Assembly: GCF_000002425.4 (NCBI RefSeq)
Contig: NC_037258.1
Coordinates: forward strand, 17,911,706 to 17,975,705
Source of the DNA: Physcomitrium patens
Lineage: Eukaryota > Streptophyta > Bryopsida > Funariales > Funariaceae
Direction: 5' to 3'
Length of the DNA stretch: 64,000 nt
The first letter of the stretch is position 1, and the number at the start of each line of letters is the position of its first letter. Of this stretch, positions 47,526 to 64,000 are shown one piece after another. The notes beneath the pieces are model-generated. The model made no database searches. It was not told where the DNA came from and saw only the letters and a list, made by a program, of their open reading frames with translations. Made by a program: the position numbers and the translations under genes.

Positions 47526-48253
47526 ATGTTGTGCTTCGTGAAAGTGAAAGAATTCGTTTCTGTGAGCTGGTGGGTTCACCACAATGCAATTTGATGTGTC
47601 CTGTTCAACAGCGTAATAAGCTTTATACAGACAACCACCTATTGCTTGCTAACGTAAAACGAGAACCCATGCCAACCAAGTTTTTAACACTATCAATCTT
47701 CAACATAGATAACACATATGGTCTTTTACTTAACACTTGGCATTGAAGCAAAAACCAGGAAGCCCAAGCTTCTCAACCCTAAAGCGTCTGGCTTCGAAAC
47801 CTCGTTTCAAAAACATCAAAATGGCAAATACTGATATGTCATCAAATACTCTAGGATACGATCACTCCCCGGAGCCCCAAATTTGATCCTTATCACAACA
47901 CATGTAATCGCTATTCCCATTTAAGCTCCTTGTCACGTGCTGATTAAACTTAGAGGCCAATCAACCCAGGTCACTCAGTGAAGGAGGGTTATCCAAAACT
48001 GTCCTCACACTGTTTGGGTACATTCTAGGAAGGGAGTTGAGAAAAAAACTATAAATTCACGATTTGGTGGATACAAAATCTGATCTTAAGGTATCTCGGC
48101 GATAAAGCTCAGAACAAGGAAGAATGGTATGAAAATATCCACCGAAGGATTTCCACTTGCCAGATGAGCAAAATTTGTCAGCCAGACTAGAGTTGGCAAT
48201 CACGGCAAAAATACTGGTTACCATAACCACTCTGAGTTTCAGGAGGCATAACT
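47526..48253. other. Low-copy sequence downstream of the thermospermine synthase gene
   Basis: Balanced composition, no convincing gene. Part near 48253 is expected to be the 3' untranslated region of the minus-strand gene. I see no clear polyadenylation signal that I would place. Confidence 0.35.
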
Positions 48254-51289
<3,036 letters not shown>

Positions 51290-52560
51290 CGTATCTACAG
51301 CTTAAATTTCTTCCTTGCAAATTTCTTGCAAACCGCCGTCCTCAGTGATAATTCAACCACCGCTCAGTCTTTATGCTTACTGCTTTGAATCCATCCGCTG
51401 AATCTAAGGGCATAGGTAGAGGGCACCAAGTGTAAGATGACAGCCGTTATACACAATTAGCCGCAGTTAGAAAACGCCGTTAGCCAACCAACTGAACACA
51501 CAAGAAACGCATTGAATGAAGTCAACGAGGCGCTACGATGTTGGAGAGAACAGCATCCGTTTAGAAATGGCAGCCGCGGAGACAGAAGAAAATTGTCTAA
51601 GAGGGTGAGACAGAATTTGCACGTCGCTTACAAAGTGGGCTTGTTGTCAAGGACAAATCAACCCTGGCATCCACAACTTTCATCGCATATTGCAAGAAGC
51701 CCCCAGACAGTCAAAACCACCCCCGCTGACACACTCCCAAGCCAGAACACCCGCGTGCAATAATCCCTTGGCCTACATCGATTTCAACCAGTCAAGAATA
51801 GGTGCGTAGTGCAGAAAACATCCTTCCTCCAAAAAGGTTATGGAAGAGTGAATGTTTCCACACGACGGAACCGTGTCCTAACCCATCGAACGACCTCATG
51901 CACGAATCTGACATGAAGTATAGACTGCATCCAGCTACACAAGTAGCACACAATGCAAGTGATGAGTCGGTGAAGATGCAGAGCCGCACACGGGAAGCAG
52001 CGCGCAGGAAAATCAAGAGGGAGACAACCTAAGCTCAGGCATAATCAACTTTTCAAAACCAGACCCAACAAGCGCACGCTACTACGGACATTCTTCTTCA
52101 GCTGGACATAAAACCAGCCCATGCCCGATCCATTCAGCACGAGATCACTCAATGAAGGCCCGTGTCCACCGAGTCCACGACAGCCGCCGGATCCCATCGC
52201 CACATCCAATTCCAAACCAACCACCAGACTCCAAAAATAACCCGAACCAACACTCTCATTTCACCCACCGCCGCGGAAACACACGCACCTTCGATTCCCG
52301 AAACCAGACGCCCCGACTCTCAAGGTGGCTTAGCAGCCAATTTCGACATCAATGCACAAAGGAATGTGGTGACACACACAGCCGCCGCCCACCTGGCCCA
52401 GTCCTCCGAAAACAACAACTGCAACAGCAGCAGCGCGGATGCGTGAGCTAGGAGCTATTAGTGTCGATGCTGATGGTCAAGAACTACCGATCGATGGCAA
52501 CAATGACGTACGAAGCTAGCAGAGAGAGAGAGAGAGAGGAAGGGTAGACGTAGCAGTTAG
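51290..52560 (-). promoter_or_regulatory. Presumed 5' leader and promoter of the thermospermine synthase gene
   Basis: Upstream of the ATG on the minus strand. Non-repetitive, about balanced composition. A (GA)9 tract at 52521-52538 reads as (CT)n in gene orientation; CT tracts are common near plant transcription starts, but it is about 1.2 kb upstream, so the leader would have to be long or spliced. Open frames on the plus strand here (for example 51512-51763) look like chance. Confidence 0.4.
52521..52538. repeat. (AG)n microsatellite
   Basis: Nine AG units in the region upstream of the thermospermine synthase gene. Confidence 0.95.
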
Positions 52561-53375
52561 GCAGCCGCACATCTAGTCAGCGACGCAGGTGTAGGAGGTC
52601 TGCGATTATAAACAGGTATTCAGTTGAAATACGTCTCTGTGCCGGCACAGGAAGTGAAGATCGGGCGGAGGCGAGTGGGGCCCCGGATGGCTGCAAGCAC
52701 GGATTGTGTGGCGGGAGCAATTCGTCGACTGCGTGAAATAAGGGCATTTGTTTTGGAATCTGGGCTTGACATCCGGCCTTAGTATCACGACCAGTCTAGC
52801 CATGCCAAAGCTTGGATCTCCATTGTTGTAAGTCAGTACCGGGCTCCTTCACTCCCCCCCGCCCCTTTCTTCCCCCGCTGCTTCTGTGCTTGTCTATTAC
52901 TGGGGGGTGTCTCTGGATCTCTCGCATCCACCCTCCCTTGTCCTCCCCTTTGTTTATAATAGTGCGCCTGCTTCGGGGCTGCGTCGGCTGCTGCGGCGGC
53001 GATGTGTGTAGATTGTGGTGCGAGCCAAGGGCATCGATGGATGCCCGCCCATATGGTGGCGAACCAGCCTAACTGCGACGGCGCGTGACGACACGAACCC
53101 AAATCCAGTTAGTTTTGGTGAGGGAGTGTTGGTTGGTTTCATGCCACTGCTTCTCTCGTATTCCATTCTTTTGTGTTATTCTTTTGTATCCCTGGTTGTT
53201 CCATGACATCAGAAAGTGTACATCGTATATATATATATATATCTATCTCTGTACATGCTTCAATACTATAAAATTGTGTGTAAATTATGTATGTATGTGT
53301 GTTGTGTTTTGTTTGAACATGTAAAATTGTGTATTTGTGTGTGTATATAACATGTAAATTATATGTGTGTATAAA
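52561..53375. other. GC-richer sequence at the right edge of the island
   Basis: The most GC-rich part of the window (CCCCCCGCCCC at 52854-52864 and CTGCGGCGGCG at 52991). Short open frames on both strands overlap each other without recognisable domains. A (TA)n tract lies at 53225-53243, after which composition drops back to AT-rich. Confidence 0.4.
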
Positions 53376-53401
53376 TATGTATGTATGTATGTATGTATGT
53401 T
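53376..53401 (+). repeat. (GTAT)n microsatellite
   Basis: Six tandem GTAT units in a wider TG/TA-rich stretch (53280-53400). Confidence 0.95.
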
Positions 53402-54370
53402 AGTGGAAATCCGTGCTGTTGGGCACAAAAAGGTTATAATGTTTTAATTTGTTAGCCAAAAATCAACAACTCTTAAAGAAATGTCAATCCAAAAAGAAAA
53501 ATGAAAAGATGAAAAGAAAAAAAATCAAATAACAACAGAACCATTTTATTTTATTTCTTATTTCTTATTGTTGGTAAAGGCAATTCTTATTTACTTCAAC
53601 ATCTAAAATAGCTAGCTTTAAAAAAATAAAAAAGGAAATACTACATTTATTTTTGGTATTTTTGGATTTTCTATTTTTGGAATAATATATTGACAATATT
53701 TAGATAAGTGTATTGTGAAAGGGCAACATGTTAGGAAAGGCAACATACATGAAAAAGTAATATATATTTTTTCATTGTAAAAGAGTATATATTTTTAGTG
53801 ATTTTGGCCAACAATGATTCTATTAAATTATAATTATGTGTTTATATACAAATGTATATATGAATAAAGACATGTAAAGTTCATAAATTTAATTTTAAAT
53901 TAAGAATTATATATACGTTAGCAAAATAAATATAGGCATTTATCAACATGTAAATAATTTATATTTGTACTCCATATCTTATTTTGGTACTTTAAAATTT
54001 GAGATAATTAATTATTAAATAAATAATCAAGTAGCTTTAAAATATAGCCTAATTTGTGTCTTCTCAATATCACTTTGGCAAATCCAACAAAATTTATATT
54101 GCTTTTAATCAAAAAAGTCAAAAAAGTCAAAAAAAAGTCAAAAAAAAATCTTCAAGAGTAAAATAATTAGATATTTTATAATATTTAATTTGAATATGGT
54201 TAAATCACCAATTTTTTTATGTTGAATATTTGATAAATTTTGTATTTATATTTTAATAATAAAGTAAATTTATTTACAGAATTTTTATTTTTAACATATT
54301 ATAATAATTTTATTTATGAAATCAATACAAAGATTTCAAGTAAAATTTATTTTTTAATAATTTTTAATAT

Positions 54371-54409
<39 letters not shown>

Positions 54410-54882
54410 TTTAGAGACTAAAACATTATTGACAAAACATTTGTTGTGGTTTAAGTTCGTTTATAGCATGGATATAATTTTTGTAAAATATTTAACAATA
54501 TATAAAAAAATCACCAAATCCCATCTATTAATATTGTATAACCATATCATAGTAGGAAGCTTGATCCATGTTGTCAGATCTCAATGATTTGTAGATCTAA
54601 AGTGTGGAAGAAGTTAAGCCCTTCATTTCTCTACCCACATTCTCTTTCATATATATTTTACCTGAGTCCAAGCAGTTACTACACATTTTATAAGTCTAAA
54701 TATATGAGTTCATGTCTTGATTGTAAGAATTATTACAAATAACTCATATATATATATATATATATATATAGTTATTTCAGCAATTCCAGACATGGTTTTC
54801 TTGATTTTTTTAATAGAACACATCTTCTGGGTGGATCTAGGACATACTTTAAGAAACAATATTATTAATGCTCTATAGATGG

Positions 54883-54883
<1 letters not shown>

Positions 54884-54950
<67 letters not shown>
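54884..54950 (+). repeat. Poly(A) followed by (GA)n
   Basis: About 30 A residues running directly into about 33 bp of GA repeat. Confidence 0.95.
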
Positions 54951-55966
54951 CAACATCTTTTTCTACTTAAGACCATTGGATTCAACTTCCAAAGTGTAAA
55001 GCCAACTAAATGGAACTTCTTAATTTCACCCAATTAAAGAATTTAAAGGCAAAAACCTCTTGCCTTGACTCTTAAGTATCAAGAATGTCTATATTAGGGA
55101 CCATGAGATGAATAAGTACAAGAGAAACAAAATACTATATTAGAAACAATGCAATACTAATATTGCTTCAAAACTTCTCATCTGAAGAGCAAGTGTGTTA
55201 CATTTTGCTTCTTAATTTATACCATAAAAAATTACTTTTAAAGAACCTGCTAGAAGTGTTAACATCTATATCCTAGAATTGAAAAAATCTTTTATGGAAA
55301 GTTTTAGAAATCAGAAAAGTTTATGACACCCACAGAGGCTTTTTGAAAGATTCTTTCAAACTTACAGACAGTAATGGAACATTCTAAAATCCTAAATAAG
55401 AATTTAGAAAGCTTTAAAGGTTTCCAAAGGTCTAAAAGAAGGGATGTGAAAGATCGTAAAAAGCTTTAAAATATTCTAAAACAATTGCGTGCAATTTTAA
55501 TATGTTGCATATATCTCACAACAAAAACCATACGTATTTCAAAATATAATCTTTAAGTTAATTCGTTTCAAAATCGATTTATTCAAATTGAGTTTATAAA
55601 TTTTATTTCGCAAAAATTTCTCTTGTAAAGATATGTTTTAAAAATATCAATTTTGCATATAAAATGTAAATTATTATTGTGAAATTTAAATAATTTAATA
55701 ATACTAATGTTTTAGATATATAGAATAATGAAATGAAACAAAATATGATTTTATTTTGAATTTAAATTCTGGAGTATATATATGATTTTATTCATAATTA
55801 GATTTATATTAGATCATCTCCAATTGTATAATCAAATATTCAAATGACTCTATAAAAATATTGGAATCAAATTGATTTATAAAGCAAAAAGTGTGTTTTC
55901 AGTTATCTTCATATATTTTAAAATTTTGACTAGATTGCATATATACATACCTTTTCAGGAATACAA

Positions 55967-55967
<1 letters not shown>

Positions 55968-55999
<32 letters not shown>

Positions 56000-56003
56000 C
56001 AAA

Positions 56004-56034
<31 letters not shown>

Positions 56035-56039
56035 TATAA
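55968..56039. repeat. Compound (TA)n microsatellite with A run
   Basis: (TA)n, a 12-bp A run, then (TA)n again. Confidence 0.95.
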
Positions 56040-56400
56040 TACAATAAATTTTGAGTTAAAAAATAAAGATAATTTATACTATAACAATGAAATAAAATAA
56101 AATATTAATTATCATAATATATAATGATGATTTTAAAATGATTGTAAATTTTAAATCTATCAAAATAGTAACTGATTTATTTTTGAATATGTTTTATGAT
56201 ATAAATATAATTATTTTAATCATGTATATATTGATTTTATTTTTGCTTGTTGTCATCATAAAGACAACAGGACTTTTCAATTTATTTCCTTATTCATATC
56301 TGTACAGTATCATATGCAAATATTTCTTAGTTTGTGCAAATCGCAAAAACATTGATATATATATATATATATATACATATACACACACATTACTCCTTTG

Positions 56401-59040
56401 CCAAAATCCATTGTTACATATACTCTTTAATTTCGTGCCATGCTAACAACCTCACCCACACATGTAATACAGTTTAACCTTAAATGTTTATTAAGATCAA
56501 CAGTTATCATGAATAAGATCAGTTGTTTCGCAACACAATCACAGCACGGTCCAACCGAAACCCTAGCCCTGTAACCCCCGTGACCATAAAACCCATTGAT
56601 CCGGCACCGCGAGATCAGAGCATCGACATGCAGCAAATGCGTGAAAGTTCAGACCCCAAGCTTGCGTCGCCAGCAGCATTTGATCATAACGGTAAAGTAG
56701 CTGCGAATGAGAATCCAGAGGCCATGGCATTGCTAGGTTGAGGAGGAATCAGACCCTGTTGCAGAAGCCTGTTTAATTCCTGGCAATGCTGAGAATATCT
56801 CTGCGGCAGACTTGCGACAGACATTTAGATCTACAAGGTGTCGATTCCAGCACTGCAGGTCCAGGGACAATGATCTTTGGTTGAACCTGAAAGTGCAACT
56901 GCAGTGCGTAGATTCCAACATCTAGACGAGCTCTGGGTGAATTCGCGGCGGGTTGGGGCAAAGAGGAGACCAGCAGGTAGCTGCAGCTTCGCCGAGAACC
57001 TGGGCTAGATCTTCACCCTCGCGATGAAGTTGAATCCATCCGTTGTGACGCTGCAGGAGCTGCAGCTAGCTAGCTAGCTATGAAGGCTTCCGATTGAATC
57101 AGCCTTAACTGTAGCTATACTTGGGTCTAGTGGTGATGCTGCTGCAGGAATGGTGGGCGGCAGTGAAGGTGGAAGCTGATGCTTGTTGCAAAAAGGAGCT
57201 TGCCTTAACACTTAGTTAGTTGTGAGTTTGTCGGTAGTGGCCTGTAGAATTACTTGCATGGCGCCACTGAGCAGTTGTTGCTGCATACGCGCACAGATGC
57301 ACGCAGTTGTAATAACGTCAACAACAATCACGAAATCATCAATTGCTACCAAGTAGAGTCATAGAAAAAGCACCTTGTTCTGGAGCTTGCTTGCTCTAGA
57401 AAGTGGTGAGAATTCACAAGCAAAGTTGCAGTAGGAGCACCGTCCACGAGTGGTAGGGTCCACAGTATGGATAAAGTTATCATGGTTTCGAGTTGATGCG
57501 GTGGTGCCGTTCCCCCGGATGACTTAGCTGTGTACATTTGCAGCTACAAACAAATCTGTCACCATCAGGATTTTAATCAGATATGACAATTCTGCCACCG
57601 GCCACTGTAGACTAAGAATCAAAGTTATGCAGTGATACTTATTCCGATAATGTGCAGAATTCAGTTTTCTTTCTCATTGGTAGAAAAGTTGGCTCGCGCT
57701 CCAAGAACTTTTAATTTTCTAGAACTGTATTTTTAATGCACCATTTATGAATTTCTATGCTCGAAAGACGAGATTCCACGACAAGGTTTCGTTTGACTTA
57801 CTGACCGTCACAAAGGTCGAGAAACCGTACCTTCTAGATTTCCAAGCCAAACCTGGGGCCATCCTTGAGGCTGTCATAATCTACTCTCCTTGTCCTCTCA
57901 AGTTTGTCCGTCCTTCCTTCGTTTTTGATATAAAGCAACTCTTCATCTTTCAGGAGTGCTTCCACAAGTTGCACCAGGATGAGAATGATTAACTTTCGGC
58001 TTCGCAGTTGAAGCTTTTTCTTTGATATAAATTAATCTTTTTGTTGCTGAAGGTTTCTCTTGCACGAAAATCAACTCACGGGGCACGGACCTATGTTACT
58101 CTTCTTTCGGTTGCAAGACTCAACGCGGCTGGAACCCGGAGGATGAGAAGTTCAGTTTTGACGTGAAGATGTGACAGGCCTCCTCAAGAAAGAGTTGTGG
58201 AGCTCGTAGTACCATGGATCTAGCAAAATGAATCGAACACATGAGCTCCAGACATCAGCTAGAGACGAAACACTGCTGTTGACGAAGACCGTTGTTTTCA
58301 AATAGCTAAAAAAAACTCAGTCGTACATTTCTCGATTAAGTGCACGTGTCTGTCGTCAAAGAACCTCATCAGTATCCATTACAAACGGAAAATGTGTGAT
58401 GTCTGAGGATTTCCAGTGCTTAAGCACGTGTCAACAAAAATAAAAACAAAAACAAAAAATAAAATAAATGAGAAAATGAAGAGTCTCTGACGTCTCCCTG
58501 GGACCTTCATTGAGATACATATAGCACCAAAACATCGGGTTTCGAAAAGATAGAGACAATGTACCACCAGCAATGGTCACACTCTATGACTAGAAACCCA
58601 AGACATATGAACAGACATCAGTCCACAATACATAGCTACATTTTCAGACAGCTTTTAGAGGTCCTCGGTTTCAGAGCCTTTTGTTTCCACACATGTTCAC
58701 ATTCCCCAGTGGAACCTCGTGTTCATTCGTTAATGAACAGCATACTAATCACCGATTATGCCACCGTGTGTAGAAGTGAGATTGGATTGAGGGAAGATAT
58801 GAACGAAGCATAATACTCAACGAAAGCAGCAGAAGTAAGCAAAACATGCCGGAGTTGCATGCATCCTTCGGACACTTGATAGTGTTGGATGTTTGTCCCT
58901 GTTTCTAACGGCTTATATTAGTGTCGGTGTCGCAAAACTGCATCTTCTGGCAACGCGTGATGTTGCAAAACAACAGCTTTTTAATGCGAGAAAACCTGGT
59001 CTCTATCGAAACTAGGGCATGTGTGTAATGCATGGCTGAC
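56401..59040. other. Second balanced-composition, low-copy island without a named gene
   Basis: Composition rises sharply from the AT-rich flanks at both edges, as in the thermospermine synthase island, which suggests host unique sequence. Short open frames occur on both strands (plus 56523-56741, plus 57747-57992, plus 58559-58813, minus 57537-57346) but none has a motif I recognise. The minus strand of 57.5-56.5 kb has Gln- and Pro/Ala-rich fragments (MQQQLLSGAMQVILQ; LLQQGLIPPQPSNAMASG) that could be exons of a regulatory protein or a decayed gene. A non-coding transcript is equally possible. Confidence 0.35.
57064..57081. repeat. (AGCT)n short tandem repeat
   Basis: Four AGCT units (self-complementary) next to a CTGCAGGAGCTGCAG palindromic stretch. 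Confidence 0.9.
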
Positions 59041-59046
59041 TTTTTC

Positions 59047-59082
<36 letters not shown>

Positions 59083-59642
59083 GGAATAAAGTAGTGATGC
59101 CTCTCATGTATCTGCACCCATGATTTCATCAACTTAGATAAGCAATTTGTTGTCGTTAAATTATCAAATGATATTATTAACATATTCCAATGAAAATGGA
59201 TTGTTGGAATATAATTTGCAAGATATTTAAATTAAATTTTAAATCTATTAATCATCAATAAAGTAATTTAAATACTTCAAAAAAAATACAATAACATATG
59301 TAAGTTACATTTGTGACCAAAAAGTTATCAATTTTCATATTTATAAAACAACATTATTTTAAGAATAGCTTATTTGATTAAGCTTCTAATACTCTAATTA
59401 TAATAATATATTAAATCTTGATAATATTTTTTGTAAAATTATAAAACAGTAAAAGATGAGAATTAAAATTTTAAATATAAAATAAAAATAAAATATACTA
59501 ATAAAATATTTATATTAAAAATTTTATATTATAATATAAGAGAATTTGGATAAAAATTGAATTAAAATCATGATAAAATAATACAGAATAGGTTAAATTG
59601 ATATCCTTCAAAAATGATATAATTCACAATTTATTTGTATGA

Positions 59643-59678
<36 letters not shown>

Positions 59679-61724
59679 TCTTAGTCATATTATTAATGCT
59701 CTAGTTTATTATTGCATTGTATATTATTGCACAATAATAGCTTATTTTATTTATCACTTTTAATAAATGGATTATGAAGATATACACTTGAAACCAAATT
59801 CTAAATTAGGCACTAAAAGAGAACAAATATTTAAAATTTGTATTCAACTTGATTAAAGTATTAAATCAAGTTTAAAAGATTTAACATGCTTAATTAGATT
59901 GGTAGGCCAAGAGAAGATTTGATATCTCAAAATAATATTAAATAGTCTTGATAAATCAATATATAATGTAAGGAATAGTATTTACAATCAAAATTAGAAC
60001 CTCTTAATTATAAACAACCACCTTTATCATATAAAATAGTCTATGTGGTTTATATTTTAGATTTTATATCAAAAATATATTAGACATAATATATTTGTAA
60101 ATTAAATCAAGGAGAATTTTTTACACTTTTCGTAGTATTAATAAAAGCTAATAGAAAGATTACTAAAATACCAATTTGTATTTATGTAAAAATAAAACCA
60201 TTTAAAAAAATAATTAATAAAAATAAATAATAAAAAATTATCTGTATATGTTATTTAATAGATTTTTGTAATTACTATCTCTTTCTTTTATATAATTTAT
60301 TATTAAGTTTTACATTTAAAATAATAGTATAAAGATTATAATATTTATTTTTTATTTTAAATAATACTAAGTTAGATGTATTTATTAATATAAAACAAAT
60401 TTCAAAAATTATAATTTTTTAAATAATTTTTCAAATATTTATTATAAAATAAATATTGAAATAACTAAACATATATAAAAAATATTATCTAAATAAGATT
60501 AAAAAAACATATTCATGAATAAATAATACAAATGATACATTTGTATACATCTATATATATACTAAAGTTAGAAGTTTTCTATCTATCAAAAGATCAACAC
60601 ATTTATTCTCGCATTTGTTCACATATTGAAAAGCTTATCCATTTGAAAACTTTTCAAATTCTAATGTTTAATATGCCTTTGCAATTGTTTTAATATAATA
60701 TTTTTTATAAATTTAAACAAAAAAATAAAATCTAAATAAAAACCTAGTTTTTGAAATCTTAATTTTGTTACTGAAATAAATTTTAAAAAAGTTTTTTCGA
60801 TTATCTGATATAAATGTTTTCATAATAAAATAAAATTTATAATTATTTGTAATAAATAAAATATTAAAAAAGATAATAAAAAAATAATTGAAGGCATTAA
60901 AATTTACAAAACTATTTAAAAAGTTTCCAGGTTATAAGTTCAAAAATTTTAAATCTTTATTACAAAGATTAATTCTTTTCAAAAAAAATTGATGTTAAAA
61001 AATAATATAAAAAAAAATATATATAAAAAATAAAAAATAATTTTCATGTGTTAAATAATTGAATGAGACTTAAATAAGTAGAAACCTGAAACTTATTGAG
61101 TAAAAGTTAATTTGAAATCAAAAAATACTTATGCTTATTAATACTTTATAAGAATAAATTTTAAGTTTATTTTTCTTAAAGTTTAACAGATACATTATGC
61201 ATCTAAAAAAATAGTTCACAATATTATCTATTTAGAAATAAAATTAAGTGTGATTCACTTTAAATTAAGGTTGAAAGTTAAATAAAATATGTATTATGAA
61301 TATGTTGCAATTTCTAATTTATACCATAAAAATTTATTATATCATAATTTAACTCTTAATTCACTTTTTCAATCCAAGGCAATAAATAATATAATGTGGT
61401 ATCTAAAATAAAATGTAAGATCTTATGAAACAAATATAATTATTAAAAACTATTCAAAATTAGAATAATAAAAAAGTTCAATCATATATCAATTAAATTA
61501 AATAAATCTGTAAAAATCCTTGTATAGTAATACTGCTAAAAGTAAAGAGAATCTATAAATTGATTAATATAAGTTAATTTTTTGAAATAATTTAATTTTA
61601 ATTAAATTTATTTTTTAATATAATTATAAAAAAATCCTAAAGAAGGTTATATCTAATAAATATAGAAGATTATATCATAAATATCATATATTTCAACTTG
61701 ATTTGTAATTTTTTTTTTGATTTT

Positions 61725-61726
<2 letters not shown>

Positions 61727-61759
<33 letters not shown>
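61727..61759. repeat. (TA)n microsatellite
   Basis: About 33 bp alternating TA. Confidence 0.95.
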
Positions 61760-61763
<4 letters not shown>

Positions 61764-62420
61764 CTTATGCTTGTATATAAATAATAATAACATAGTTTAT
61801 AAAAATTATAGGAAAATCAAAAATCTGATTCAGTACTTATCAAATAAATACATAGTTAACCAAATTTCTAATAAACATCACCCTAAAAATATATTCCTTA
61901 ATAATGTCATCTTAAGATTTGAATATTTTAAAAATAAAAAATAATAGTTATTTTTATTAGAACTTTATTGATAGATAATTGATTATATATAATAAGCATG
62001 AAAATTTCCAAATATTATATAGTATTATATTTCACAATTAAACATTAAAAATTTGTACTATTACAAAATATCAAAATTTTTTACTATTGCAAAATATCAA
62101 AAAAATTTCTTAAGATATTTCTTCTATAGGTAAACAAGGATAAAGTAAATAAAGTCATAATTTAAATCAAAGTAAAAGATGTCTACAAATCTATGTTTAT
62201 ACATCTAACTATCCCAATATCAATCTATATACTCATCTAGATTGTATTATTTGTCATTATACTTTTAAAAATTGCTTTAATATAATGTTTTCTAAAATAA
62301 ATAAAGAATTTAAATGCTTATAAAATTTAGATCTCTATTAAATAATTAATTTCAAAAAATAATTAGTAAAATTATAATATAATCGAAATACAAAAGCTCA
62401 AAGAAATAGATAAAATCAAG

Positions 62421-62421
<1 letters not shown>

Positions 62422-62453
<32 letters not shown>

Positions 62454-62462
62454 TAGATAGAT
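62422..62462. repeat. (TA)n(GATA)n microsatellite
   Basis: About 28 bp of TA followed by three GATA units. Confidence 0.95.
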
Positions 62463-63107
62463 ATATCAATGTGAATTAAATTAAGCACTTAAATTTTACT
62501 TTTGACACTTATTTTAGAATAAAAAATATTAAAATTGATCTATTACAAAATAATATTTATTATTTATGTACGTATATATGTATATATGCATATATATTTG
62601 AATTTTTTATTTGGTTTATTTAATTAATTTATATTAAATTATCTCTTTTTGGAATCTTTAAAAAAATAACTTTTAGATCTTTTTAAATTTTTTATTTTTA
62701 AGTAGACTTAGAATAGATGTGGTGGACTTTTAAAGTTTTGGAACAAAAAAAAGACATCAAAATTTTAGATTCGATACACCTTTGGCTATCATTGGTTATT
62801 TATAAGATTACTAATTTATTTTAGAATTTTTTTGATAATACATTAATATCAAGTATAATTTATATTTTAAAAAAGAAAATGAAAGAAGAAGTAAGGTAAT
62901 TAAATTTGATTAAATAAAATAAAATATGTAGTATTTTTTTTTGAATTATTTCTTAAGATTTAAATAGATTCTTTAAGATAAATTTTTAGATGGTATTAGT
63001 TTGAAATGATAAGTCATAGAAAGTAGGAGATTCAACTTATATAGTAACAAGATAGATAAAAAGCACAAAACTATAACTTACAATGACAAAAGTTTTGAAT
63101 GAGTATG

Positions 63108-64000
63108 TGACAAGGACATAAATCCCAAAGAACTAAAAGGTGAATACATTCTTGTGTCACTCATTAAAGACTAAAAAACCACTCAAAGATGATATAGTAT
63201 TAAACTAAAATAGCTATTGCCAAAGATAAGAAGACTAAAAAGTCTTAAAACAAGACTAAAGACTAGTAAAGAGTTGATAAGAGTGATGAAGGCTTCATTG
63301 TTGCCTCCATATATACTCTTAATTAGAAGCTATGTGGCACTGTCCTATAGGACCTCTAAAACATGTTGACTTTATTAAATATGTATCTTAACTTATAAGA
63401 TAAGTTTTTTATATGTACACTATATAGTTAGTTTGTTCTGTAAGCTACTAATATGTGATTAATTTATTAACAAAGTTTCTAACCTACCAATCAATTATAA
63501 ATATTAGAGTAAATATGCATGTCTATGGCATTACCTCCCCTTTTAGAGATAAGTTCTATAAGGAGCAATTATCATATATTGAGGAAATCTAAGATGCGGC
63601 AAATTATGTTTGCTACACACTTTGATTTTTGTTCTTTTTGAAGATGGTTGATAGGTTCTTTCAACCATCAATAGTATCTCATACCAAGATAGAAAGACTA
63701 CCATGTTATTTGATCATTATTGGGGCCTTTGTAACTTCCTTCAAATAAAATATTTAGAATACCATCAAGAGTCACTTTAACCTTTAATGAAATTATCAAA
63801 CATAGAAAGTCTCTTTCAAGGTCGTGATACCAAACATGTTATATTTTGCCATCTATTTGAGAAATAATAAATCATTCTTGAAGATCTTCATCTCAATTAT
63901 ATCGTCTTGAAGATTGTAACAATCATAATATTTCATCTAATAAATCAACAAATAATAGCTTGTCACAGATATATATATTTACTGTAATTAATACTTAGGT
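63108..64000 (-). mobile_element. Chromovirus D2 (family D), 3' end, runs off the right edge
   Basis: Minus strand: 3' LTR at 63530-63108 (about 423 bp; reads TGCCATAGACATGC at its start), preceded by the purine tract AAAAGGGGAGGTAA (63531-63544). The internal 3' region above it (63545-64000) matches 38130-38640 of D1 in reverse, for example the GGTTGATAGGTTCTTTCAACCATC block against 38500-38535. It is less decayed than D1 and has no (TA)n expansion. The coding part lies outside the window. Confidence 0.8.

Larger units (their letters stand above)
53402..56400. other. AT-rich intergenic spacer
   Basis: No gene or recognised transposon. Microsatellites: (TA)n at 54368-54406 and 54745-54770, poly(A)-(GA)n at 54884-54950, compound (TA)n at 55968-56039, (TA)n(CA)n at 56355-56390. 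A short series of AAAAAAGTCA units lies at 54111-54148. Confidence 0.5.
59041..63107. other. AT-rich spacer with (TA)n tracts
   Basis: No gene or transposon recognised in about 4 kb; composition is strongly AT. (TA)n tracts lie at 59049-59082, 59646-59674, 61727-61759 and 62422-62462 (the last ending in GATA units). Confidence 0.5.

Noticed and set aside
51512-51763. 83-aa plus-strand frame upstream of the synthase gene
   Set aside because: Basic, no domain, opposite strand within the presumed leader or promoter; not supported as a gene.
52812-53072. Overlapping frames on both strands in the GC-rich patch
   Set aside because: Several mutually overlapping frames without domains are expected by chance in GC-rich DNA.

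Overview
The window looks like nuclear DNA of a land plant, most likely a bryophyte (moss-like). The evidence is a split thermospermine synthase gene with short GT-AG introns, a repeat landscape made almost wholly of Ty3/gypsy and Ty1/copia LTR retrotransposons, and an extra 3' ORF after integrase of a type I associate (from memory only) with moss elements. No prokaryotic features were found, and the species is not resolved.

Layout. Positions 1-2217 hold the 5' end of a young-looking Ty3 element on the minus strand (family I: gag plus a 1.3-kb LTR). It is inserted in the integrase of a second Ty3 element on the plus strand (2218 to about 4670, with an extra coiled-coil ORF). From about 5.4 to 46.5 kb the DNA is very AT-rich and made of old, nested, strongly decayed retroelements. 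These are a pair of 1.2-kb LTR-like direct repeats (7.36 and 13.88 kb), solo and truncated LTRs of families I and B, and a large nest at 23.5-41.8 kb. In that nest a minus-strand chromovirus (C, family B) was hit by a copia element (24569-31552, exact 5-bp target duplication) and by another chromovirus (D1, about 33073-39244). The copia element itself carries a solo family-I LTR. A 3' fragment of another family-B element ends at 44976.

From about 46.5 to 53.4 kb base composition becomes balanced. Here lies the one confidently recognised host gene, a ten-exon ACL5-type thermospermine synthase on the minus strand (48254-51289, 355 codons), with a presumed promoter and leader to its right. A second balanced, low-copy island at 56.4-59.0 kb holds no gene I can name. 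The rest (53.4-56.4 and 59.1-63.1 kb) is AT-rich spacer studded with (TA)n tracts, and the window ends in the 3' part of a second D-family chromovirus.

The most useful observations are a copia primer-binding site matching the interior, not the 3' end, of initiator tRNA-Met; the multi-level nesting; a telomere-like minisatellite inside family-I LTRs; a shared flank at two family-I insertions; and the contrast between fresh and heavily C-to-T-decayed copies. I found no convincing new enzymatic or defence system.
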